Origin: CAZQVN01 sp964596775 | Lineage (GTDB): Bacteria > Eisenbacteria > RBG-16-71-46 > JABDJR01 > JAWXBZ01 | Length of the DNA: 64,000 bases | Reading direction: 5' to 3' | Assembly: GCA_964596775.1 (NCBI GenBank) | Contig: CAZQVN010000004.1 | Coordinates: 62,001-126,000, forward strand | Part shown: positions 19,225-26,524 of the stretch, one piece after another | Numbering within the stretch: position 1 is the stretch's first letter | Layout: every line of letters begins with the position of its first letter | The notes under the pieces: model-generated | Told to the model about the DNA's origin: nothing | The model's input: only the letters and a program-made list of their open reading frames with translations | Database searches by the model: none | Program-made: the position numbers and the translations under genes

Positions 19225-19605
19225 TCAGGACGCCGCGCCTCCTCCCAGTACATCCAGCAGCTTGGCCCTCATCTTCCGCGGGCTGAACGGCTTCGTCATG
19301 AACTCGTCCGCCCCCATCTCCATGGCCCGCCGCTCGTCCTCCTCCTGACCGCGGGCGGTCAGGATCACCACGTAGGCGCCGCGCGTTTCCGGATCCCCCT
19401 TCAACTGCCGGCAGACTTCCTCGCCCGACATCCGCGGCATCATGATGTCGAGGAAGACCAGGTCCGGCTTTTCGCGGCGGGCCACGCTCAGGGCTTCCTC
19501 CCCGTCCTCCGCGGTCACGACCTCGAACCCCGCCTTTCGGACAACGTAGGAGACGGATTCCACGATGTAGGGCTCGTCGTCGCAGACAAGCACTTTCTTA
19601 GACAT
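19225..19605 (-). CDS. Single-domain response regulator (CheY-like)
   Basis: The 126 residues are one receiver domain. The acidic pocket is D9-D10, the phosphoacceptor is D53 (in FLDIMMP), the switch residue is T83 (ILTARG) and the conserved Lys is K105 (TKPFSP). It has no output domain, so it must act by protein contact. Likely partners are the flanking kinase, whose stop it overlaps by 8 nt, and the phosphatase that follows. This is a standard cognate arrangement. Confidence 0.95.
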   Translation of the reverse strand: MSKKVLVCDDEPYIVESVSYVVRKAGFEVVTAEDGEEALSVARREKPDLVFLDIMMPRMSGEEVCRQLKGDPETRGAYVVILTARGQEEDERRAMEMGADEFMTKPFSPRKMRAKLLDVLGGGAAS

Positions 19606-22177
19606 GATCCCCCTCCTCCGTCGCTTCCCCGTGCTCCGGCGCGTCCGTTTCGGCCTTCGCGGCCAGGGGAAGCGTGATGTGGAACGTCGCTCCGTTCCCG
19701 AATTCGCTTTCGGCCCAGATCCGGCCGCCGTGATGCTCCACGATCTCGCGGCTGATCGCCAGACCGAGGCCGGTGCCCCCCTTGACCCTCGACTTCGAGG
19801 AATCGACCTGGGAGAACCGGTCGAACACCTTTTCCAGCTCCGCGGCCTGGATGCCCGGCCCGTGATCCCGGACCGTCAGGTTGACGATCCGCTTTCCGTT
19901 GCCGGCCAGGCTTTCCTCCCTGCAGGCGATGTGGATCGCGTTGCCGGGGTCGGACACCTTGGCGGCGTTGTGGAGCACGTTCGTCAGCACTTCCTGGATG
20001 CGGTCCTCGTCGGCGAACACGGTGGCGTCGCCGCACGAGAGGTTCCGGTCGAGCGTCAATCCCTTCTCGTTGAACAGCGGCAGCAGCCCGTCCAGCGCGG
20101 AATCCACGACGCGGCGCACCGGGAACTCGGACTTTCTCCAGACCATCCGGCGCGACTCGATCCGCGACAGGTCGAGCAGGTTCTTGATGAGCCGGCCGAG
20201 GCGGTCGCTCTCGGAATTGATGATCCGCAGGAACCGCTTCTTCTCCTCGGAGACGTCGCCGGCTTCCGCCTCGTCGAGCAGGATCTCGGCGAACGCCTTG
20301 ATGGAGGTCAGCGGCGTCTTGAATTCATGGGAGACGGTGGCGAGGAAGTTGGACTTGAGCCTGTCGAGCTCCTTGAGATCGCGGTTGGCCGCGTTCAGCG
20401 CCTCGTTCAGCGCCTCGAGTTCCCGGGTCCGCTGGTGGACGCGGTCCTCGAGCGTCCGGTTCAGGGCGTCGAGTTCTGCGGCGGATCGCTCGCGCTGCGA
20501 GATGCTCTCGCGCAGCGACTCGCGCATCGTGTTGAACGTTTCGGCCAGCGTCTGGATCTCGTCGTGCGTGGACACGCGGATCGGGTGCTCGAGGTTGCCC
20601 CGGGCAATGCTCCGGGCGCCGGCGGTGACCACGTTGACGGACTGCGAGATCCGTCCGCTGGCGAAGATGAGCACGACCGCAGCCATGAACAGGCCGAGAC
20701 CGGACACGAAGAGGTTGATCAACCCGGCCGAGCGGGCTTCGCTCTCGAACTCCCGCGGGCTGGACACCGCGATGATCTTCCAGGGAACGCCGCCGACATC
20801 GAGAACCGACGCGAGGCGGGCGCCGCCCACCGGCTGCCACGGCGCGCCCCCGGATCCGGATTTGGCGCCATCGGCCACCCGGAAGAGATCGGCGTCGACC
20901 AGGCTCAGGTCCCGGCCGGTCAGGCCGGGCCGCGAGTGGTAGAGGAGTTCGCCGGTCTCGGAGTTGACGACCATCAGCTCCCCTTTCTCGCCGAACGCGC
21001 GCGAAGCCAGGTCGTCGGGAAAGAGATGGTCCGCCCGCAGCCGGGCCACCATCGCGCCGGGACGCCCCGCGCCGTCCCGCGTGTGCACCGGCCGCACGAT
21101 GCTGAGCGCCGGCGGCCGGTCCGGGCCGGCGCGCTCCACCAGGACGCGGTAGTCCGCGCCGGTCAATGTCGATGCCGCCTTCGCCGCCCTCCTGTCGTCG
21201 TCGGAGAACGACGGCCAGGGGAGCAGCGGCCGGGGCGTGCGGTACACGGGAGGCTCCGGAACCTCCGGCGCGTTGGGGAAGAAGATCCGCAGTTCCTCGA
21301 TCGCCGTGGTCATTTCCTCGATGGCCCGCCGGGATGTTTCGTCCAGATCCTTGTCCCGCGAGCGACGCTCCACCTCCAGCAGCGTCTCCAGTGCCTGCCG
21401 CTTGTTCCAGCGGTTGCCCCGGGCTTCGACGATCGCCTCCTTGATCGTCTGCCGCATGGTTTCCGGATTCATGTCGGCGAACCTGGACCAGTCGAAGTCC
21501 GTACCCACGACGAATTTCTGCACCCTTTCACCGCCCGCCTCGTGAACCGAGTCGCGGACCTCGATCGTGAAGCGCCTGGCTTCGGAGGCGGCGCGTTTTC
21601 CGGACGCGCCCGCTTTCGATTTCGACCGGGTCACCACCGGCGGAGCGGGAGGCTCGGGCACCGCGGGATGACCGGAAAACGCCGCGTGGCCGGCGTGCGC
21701 CGCGGAGGGGTGCGGGGCGTGCGACGCATGCGCCCCGTGCGCCGCCGTCGCAACCGGTGCCGGCCCGGGAGTCGTCAGCCCTTCGCGGCGATCGTACTTG
21801 AAGACGGGTTTCCCTTCGGCGTCCGCGAGGATGATGCCGTCGTAGAACGCGCCGTACTGCTCGAACAGCTCCGGCACATAGTTGGACAGGCGGGTCAGCG
21901 CGGCGTGGCGTTCCGCCGGAGCGGCATTGAGCGATTCCAGGTAGTCCACGACCGGTTCGTTCTGGACCAGCAGATCGTCCTTGATGCGCCGCCCGACCTT
22001 CACGTTCAGGTCGTCGAGGACCGACGCGGCGATCCGCTCCGTGCGGTTGCCGACCATCTGTTCCACGGCCTTCAGGGAGTTGAAGTAGGAGATCAGGCTG
22101 AGCGCGCTGATCGGCAGCACGGCCGCCACGATGAAGATGGCGAGAAGCTTGGCCCGTATGGACCGGAACGGGATCAT
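19598..22177 (-). CDS. Membrane sensor histidine kinase with large periplasmic domain and His-rich insert
   Basis: The 859-residue protein has a first membrane span (about 9-31), a periplasmic sensor region of about 430 residues, a second span (LINLFVSGLGLFMAAVVLIF), a HAMP domain, a coiled coil, a HisKA domain with the phosphoacceptor in VSHEFKTPL, and an HATPase domain (LTNVLHNAAK, DHGPGI, GTGLGLAIS). Inside the sensor region near residue 140-170 is a His/Ala/Pro-rich stretch with seven His in about 25 residues. The frame could start 11 codons earlier, but that would overlap the upstream gene, and the span normally begins MIPFRSIRAKLL. It feeds the overlapping response regulator. Confidence 0.92.
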   Translation of the reverse strand: MIPFRSIRAKLLAIFIVAAVLPISALSLISYFNSLKAVEQMVGNRTERIAASVLDDLNVKVGRRIKDDLLVQNEPVVDYLESLNAAPAERHAALTRLSNYVPELFEQYGAFYDGIILADAEGKPVFKYDRREGLTTPGPAPVATAAHGAHASHAPHPSAAHAGHAAFSGHPAVPEPPAPPVVTRSKSKAGASGKRAASEARRFTIEVRDSVHEAGGERVQKFVVGTDFDWSRFADMNPETMRQTIKEAIVEARGNRWNKRQALETLLEVERRSRDKDLDETSRRAIEEMTTAIEELRIFFPNAPEVPEPPVYRTPRPLLPWPSFSDDDRRAAKAASTLTGADYRVLVERAGPDRPPALSIVRPVHTRDGAGRPGAMVARLRADHLFPDDLASRAFGEKGELMVVNSETGELLYHSRPGLTGRDLSLVDADLFRVADGAKSGSGGAPWQPVGGARLASVLDVGGVPWKIIAVSSPREFESEARSAGLINLFVSGLGLFMAAVVLIFASGRISQSVNVVTAGARSIARGNLEHPIRVSTHDEIQTLAETFNTMRESLRESISQRERSAAELDALNRTLEDRVHQRTRELEALNEALNAANRDLKELDRLKSNFLATVSHEFKTPLTSIKAFAEILLDEAEAGDVSEEKKRFLRIINSESDRLGRLIKNLLDLSRIESRRMVWRKSEFPVRRVVDSALDGLLPLFNEKGLTLDRNLSCGDATVFADEDRIQEVLTNVLHNAAKVSDPGNAIHIACREESLAGNGKRIVNLTVRDHGPGIQAAELEKVFDRFSQVDSSKSRVKGGTGLGLAISREIVEHHGGRIWAESEFGNGATFHITLPLAAKAETDAPEHGEATEEGDHV

Positions 22178-22184
22178 GTTGACT

Positions 22185-22586
22185 TCAGCTACCGTCCGAG
22201 AGACGGCCATCGAGGGGAACGTCGAGAATCGTCACCCGGAGAGCCCCGATCCGGCTCAGCCAGTCGGTAACGGCGGCCACGGCCTCGAGGGACGCCCGGG
22301 ACACCTCGACCGCGCACTCCCGTTCCGCGCGGGCCACCTCCACGGTGATGTCCTTGAGCAGCAGAACGGCGCTCCTGACGACCCGCGAGCGCACCGCGCA
22401 GCGGTCGTGCCGGTCGGAACGCTCCGCGGCCGGAAGAGGTGGAACCGCAAGACAGAGTATCAGGGCGGCACTCAGCACGGCGGACAACGCCACCCGGGCC
22501 GGGACCCGCCGGAGGAACCGGCCGCCGTGCCGCGAGGCCCCCCGGACCGGACCCGGATTCGGTGTCGGACGACGGGAAGTGTTCAC
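22185..22586 (-). CDS. Small membrane-anchored or secreted protein of unknown function
   Basis: This 133-residue frame begins with GTG directly after the TGA of the WD40-like lipoprotein and ends 7 nt before the kinase start, so it is tightly packed in the operon. It has a basic N-terminus, a hydrophobic segment (about 33-52, ALSAVLSAALILCLAVPPLP) acting as signal or anchor, and an Ala/Val-rich helical tail with two Cys. I do not recognise a family. Its place between a periplasmic lipoprotein and a sensor kinase suggests an accessory sensing role, which is inference. Confidence 0.5.
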   Translation of the reverse strand: MNTSRRPTPNPGPVRGASRHGGRFLRRVPARVALSAVLSAALILCLAVPPLPAAERSDRHDRCAVRSRVVRSAVLLLKDITVEVARAERECAVEVSRASLEAVAAVTDWLSRIGALRVTILDVPLDGRLSDGS

Positions 22587-24488
22587 TCAGCGCCCCCTTT
22601 CGGCCAGAAGGTTCGTCTCGATCAGTTCCGCCACCCTCTTCAGGTGGATCTCGGCCACCTCGTCGCCGTCGGCAAAGGCGACCTGGTTTCCGGGGAACAG
22701 ACAGGTGACGTGTTTCCGCCCTTCTTCGTTCAGGTCGATGAATCGGCTCTTTCCGGAATCGTCGCGCAGCTCGCAGCCGAGGTCGGTTTCCCGGCCCGTG
22801 GCCAGGTCCATGGCCGTCAGGCAGTAGAGGCCGTCGCGATCCTTCCCGAGGAGGATCCCGGTGCCGTCCTTCGTCCACCCCATCGGGTAGCAGAACGACC
22901 GGGCCTGGACGACCCGCTCGAAGCGGTCCGGCCGCGACATGCTCGTCCGCCAGATCTCGAAGACTTCGTCCGGGCGGACGGACAGGTACACCATGTCGTC
23001 GGAATTCGGAGCCCAGACAATGATCTCGTTGACTCCGCCGGACTGCGTGCTGACCTGCCGGGCCAGCCCGCCGTTCGCCGGGATCCAGTACACCTGCGTT
23101 TCCCCGCCCGCGGTCATCGTGTAGCCGATGTAGCGGCCGTCCGGAGACCACGACGGGAGGATCTTTCCGCCGGAACCCGCCGTCACCTGGACCGGCGTTC
23201 CGCCGTCCACGGCCACCCGGTAGATGTTCACGTTGCCGGTCCCGTCGTCGGCGGAGAACGCCACTTCGCGGGAGTCGGGCGACCAGTGGAACAGCCCGTA
23301 CTCCTGTCCGCTGATCACCAGGCCGGCCAGGTCCAGGCGCCGGGCATCCTCGCCGTTGCCGTCCGTGGACTGGACGTAGAGCGCGGGCCCGGCCGCCCGC
23401 TCGGGCGTGTTCGGTTCCAGCCGGATGAACAGGAGCCGGCTCCCGTCCGGGGAGACCATCGGGGCGAGATCCCTGCCCGGCCCCCGGGTGACCTGCCGGC
23501 TTTCGTGGGTGATCGGGTCGCCGAGATGGATGTGGGAGGACCGCGTGACCCGGGAGTAGGCCAGCCACTCGCCGTCGGGGGACCACGAAGGGCTCACGGC
23601 TTCGTCGGCGCCGCTCGTCACCTGGAACGAGCGCGTGGTGATCGAGTCGAAGATCCAGATGTCGGCGGGTCCGTTGCGGTCGGTGGAATACGCGAGATAA
23701 CGCTGGTCGGGAGACCAAGAGGGGTAGCGGTTGAGCCCCGCCGGAAGCGGGATCGGAACGACCTCGGAGGAACCGGGGGTCCAGATGGAAATCACGCTCG
23801 ACGGGGCCTGGAACGTGGGGCGGGCCACGCCGGTGATCTTCCCGGCGCCGGGGCCGAAACAGCCGTCCTCCTCCCAGCCCGGAGTGCCGGCGAGCATCAC
23901 CGGTGTCGGGTCGTTGTGACGCAGGATGCCGAGATCGCGGTTGTCTCCGCTGAACTTCGCGAACAGGAACTGTCGTTCCGACCGGGAGTAGTCGCAGACA
24001 TGCGACAGCGGCGGCCGGTCGATCGATTCGAGGATGTTTCCGTCCAGCGTGACGTGGAGCAGGCGGTCTTCCTTGATCGCGTTCACGAACAGCGATCGCC
24101 CGTCTTCCGCCCAGCCGAGGGCGACCATCGCCACCGTGTCGGGCGGCACGCGCACCGGCTCGCCTCCCTCGGGGCGGATCAGGAAGACGCCGAACTGGCC
24201 GCGCTCCCGGGAGACCTGGGCGGTGTAGGCGATCCATTTTCCGTCGGGGGAAAAGTGAGGCCCCATGTTCTTTCCGGAATCGTGGGTGAGCGGTCGGTCC
24301 TCGGTCTGCGCCTCGGCGGGAGACTTCCGCGCGCAGGCGTTCAGGAACAGCGCGGCGGCGGCCAGTGAAACCAGGACGGCGGTTGCGGCCCGTCGACGGA
24401 GCCCCCCCGGCCGCGCGGCGCCGTGAGCGGCGGGGATGGCGGAAGGGTTGCCCCGCAGTGGGGATCGGATGTTCCTGAGGGGTGTCAC
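22587..24488 (-). CDS. WD40-like (PD40/TolB-type propeller) lipoprotein
   Basis: The 633-residue product has a signal sequence ending in the lipobox LNAC (FLNACARKS). Many PD40 repeats of the S-P-D-G-x-x-I/L-A-Y/F type follow along the whole length (SPDGKWIAYTA, SPDQRYLAYST, SPDGEWLAYSR, SPDSREVAFSA), enough for two propellers. Such proteins act as periplasmic protein-protein platforms, like TolB. The GTG at 24488 is preferred over the frame's earlier ATG because GAGG lies 7 nt before it and the upstream part overlaps a sigma-54-type promoter. It is the first gene of the operon that includes the kinase, regulator and phosphatase. Confidence 0.85.
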   Translation of the reverse strand: MTPLRNIRSPLRGNPSAIPAAHGAARPGGLRRRAATAVLVSLAAAALFLNACARKSPAEAQTEDRPLTHDSGKNMGPHFSPDGKWIAYTAQVSRERGQFGVFLIRPEGGEPVRVPPDTVAMVALGWAEDGRSLFVNAIKEDRLLHVTLDGNILESIDRPPLSHVCDYSRSERQFLFAKFSGDNRDLGILRHNDPTPVMLAGTPGWEEDGCFGPGAGKITGVARPTFQAPSSVISIWTPGSSEVVPIPLPAGLNRYPSWSPDQRYLAYSTDRNGPADIWIFDSITTRSFQVTSGADEAVSPSWSPDGEWLAYSRVTRSSHIHLGDPITHESRQVTRGPGRDLAPMVSPDGSRLLFIRLEPNTPERAAGPALYVQSTDGNGEDARRLDLAGLVISGQEYGLFHWSPDSREVAFSADDGTGNVNIYRVAVDGGTPVQVTAGSGGKILPSWSPDGRYIGYTMTAGGETQVYWIPANGGLARQVSTQSGGVNEIIVWAPNSDDMVYLSVRPDEVFEIWRTSMSRPDRFERVVQARSFCYPMGWTKDGTGILLGKDRDGLYCLTAMDLATGRETDLGCELRDDSGKSRFIDLNEEGRKHVTCLFPGNQVAFADGDEVAEIHLKRVAELIETNLLAERGR

Positions 24489-24596
24489 CAGGCTACCTCG
24501 TTCTCTTGGGGACCCGTTGCCGGAAATGTCAGGCACGTGGCAACCGAGGTCGCCGACGCGCGGCCAGGCGCTGTTCGTGTCGTATCCCGAGCAATT

Positions 24597-24611
24597 TGCA
24601 ATGTTCGTGCC
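24597..24611 (-). promoter_or_regulatory. Sigma-54 (-24/-12) promoter for the signalling operon
   Basis: On the minus strand the sequence GGCACG, four bases AACA, then TTGCA matches the RpoN consensus, with GG and GC exactly 10 nt apart. Transcription would begin near 24586 and give a leader of about 98 nt before the lipoprotein start at 24488. The gene just upstream encodes an RpoN activator with intact GAFTGA, which supports the call. Confidence 0.75.
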
Positions 24612-24699
24612 CGGAACGGACCAATAACGTAAATTGTTGTATCCAAACAAGTAACGCTGTAGACACGCCGCGCTGCCTGATTGCCGATAGTCACTTATC

Positions 24700-24713
24700 A
24701 TGACCTATGTCAT
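24700..24713. promoter_or_regulatory. Candidate enhancer (activator-binding dyad) for the sigma-54 promoter
   Basis: ATGAC and GTCAT flank 4 nt, making a perfect 14-bp dyad about 88 bp upstream of the -24 element. This is the usual distance for binding by NtrC-type activators with Fis-type helix-turn-helix tails. Only one copy is evident. Confidence 0.4.
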
Positions 24714-24773
24714 CACAACACGCATGCCGGGTGGCGGTCGGCGCCCGGCGCGTTTCCGGATCCGGACGCCGCA

Positions 24774-26354
24774 TCACGACCAGTTCTGCGCCTTGAGGAG
24801 GTCGTGCTTCTTCAGCTTGTTGTGCAGGTTCGTCCGGGACAGGCCCAGGGCCGACGCGGCGCGCGTCACGACCCCCTCGTTTCTTTTCAACGCTTCCAGG
24901 ATGAGGCGCTTTTCGAAGTCCCGGACCTGGTCCGGAAGCGGCCCCCCGGACAGCGCACCCTCCTCGGCCTTCGGATCGTTGCTGCCGAGCGCGGGCAGGT
25001 CGTCGCGATCGACACGGCTGCCGGAGGCCTTGAGAAGCAGGCTCCGCTCCACCGCGTTGCGGAGTTCGCGGATGTTGCCGGGCCACGAGTACGCCAGCAG
25101 CGCCTTTTCCGCGGCCGGCGAGAAACCGCTGACCCGCCGGTTCGTTTCCCGGGCCACCTCGTCGAGAAAACGGAGGGCCAGCGGCAGGATGTCCTCGCGG
25201 CGCTGGCGCAGCGGGGGCAGCGTGAAGCTGATCACGTTCAGCCGGTAGAACAGGTCCTCGCGGAACTTCCCGGCCCGGACCGCGGCGGGGAGGTCCGCGT
25301 TCGTGGCCGCCACCACCCGGACGTCGATGGCGCGGTCGCGGTTCTCGCCGACCCGGCGGACGCGGTGGCGCTCGAGCACCGTCAGCAGCTTGACCTGCGA
25401 TTCCGGCGGCAGCTCCGCCACCTCGTCGAGGAGGATCGTCCCGCCGTGCGCCTCCTCGAACAGGCCGGCCCGCTCGCGGTCCGCGCCGGTGAACGCGCCG
25501 CGCGCGTGACCGAACAGCTCGCTCTCGATCAGCGTGGGCGGCATGGCGCCGCAGTTCAGCTCCACGAACGGCCCGGACCGCCGTTCCGAGTGACGGTGCA
25601 GTACGCGGGCCACCAGGCTCTTGCCGGTGCCGCTTTCCCCGAGGAGCAGGACCGTGGCGTCGGTGACGGCCGCCCCTTCCACCTGGCGGGCCAGCCTGGA
25701 CATGGTCGGCGACGCCCCCTCGATCCAGGTCAGGTCCGGCCGGTGGCGCGGGTCGGACTCGAGCTGCTCGACGCGGCGACCGAGCGTCTTCGCCTCCGCC
25801 TTGAGCGCCTGGACGAGGTCGGCGTTCCGGATGAACAGCGCCGCCTGCACCGCCAGCGTGGACAGGAGCTTCTGATCCCCGGCGGTAAAGATGTCGCCGG
25901 CGTCCGACTTTCCGAGCGCGATCACGCCGAGCACCTCGGCGTTCACCGTGAGCGGCGCCACGAGGAACGCCCGCGGGATTCCCGGCGGCCCGGTGAGGCC
26001 GAGCGGAACGAGGGAGCGGGTCAGATCGTCGACGAGGTACGGCAGGGCGCCGTCGCGGGCGAGCGGCTCGACCAGTTTCTCCATGAGGAACCGGGGGATG
26101 TTCGACTTCAGACCGGACACGGCGGTCGTTTCGAAATCTCCGGACGCGCGGCGGCGGGCCACCCACCCCCCGTCCGCGCCGAAGATGGACGCGGTTTCGC
26201 GGAGCAGGTAGCTGTCGAGGTCCGCCACCGATCCGGGATTGGCGAGGACTCCGGCCAGGCTGTGGACGAAGTCGAGTTCCTCGAACGTGGCCAGGAGTTT
26301 CTCGGTGAGATTGCGGATGCGGCGTTCGAATTCCGCGGGATCGCGGGTGGCCAT
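24774..26354 (-). CDS. Sigma-54-dependent transcriptional activator (GAF-AAA+-Fis)
   Basis: The 526-residue regulator has an N-terminal coiled helix (10-35), a GAF domain (about 45-180), a coiled linker, the AAA+ domain with Walker A GESGTGKS (239-246), the sigma-54 contact motif GAFTGA (286-291), Walker B ILLDE (about 307-311), arginine-finger region FREDLFYRLNV, and a Fis-type helix-turn-helix at the C-terminus (ASALGLSRTNLHNKLKKHDLL). It would remodel RNA polymerase holoenzyme containing RpoN after GAF-ligand sensing. GGAG lies 6 nt before the ATG. The sigma-54 promoter and a dyad lie immediately downstream, so it most likely drives the lipoprotein-kinase-phosphatase operon. Confidence 0.95.
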   Translation of the reverse strand: MATRDPAEFERRIRNLTEKLLATFEELDFVHSLAGVLANPGSVADLDSYLLRETASIFGADGGWVARRRASGDFETTAVSGLKSNIPRFLMEKLVEPLARDGALPYLVDDLTRSLVPLGLTGPPGIPRAFLVAPLTVNAEVLGVIALGKSDAGDIFTAGDQKLLSTLAVQAALFIRNADLVQALKAEAKTLGRRVEQLESDPRHRPDLTWIEGASPTMSRLARQVEGAAVTDATVLLLGESGTGKSLVARVLHRHSERRSGPFVELNCGAMPPTLIESELFGHARGAFTGADRERAGLFEEAHGGTILLDEVAELPPESQVKLLTVLERHRVRRVGENRDRAIDVRVVAATNADLPAAVRAGKFREDLFYRLNVISFTLPPLRQRREDILPLALRFLDEVARETNRRVSGFSPAAEKALLAYSWPGNIRELRNAVERSLLLKASGSRVDRDDLPALGSNDPKAEEGALSGGPLPDQVRDFEKRLILEALKRNEGVVTRAASALGLSRTNLHNKLKKHDLLKAQNWS

Positions 26355-26524
26355 GACGGTCTCCGGGGTCTTTGACAGCGGCCCCGGGCGGTGACGATGA
26401 CCGGGAGCGCGCGGCGTTTGCGGACGCCCCGGCCGCGAGTGCGGCGATCGCCGGGCCGTCCCCTGACATGGATTATGACACAGGATTCACGGATCGTGAC
26501 GGAGTTTTCGCCCTGGACGGCCGC

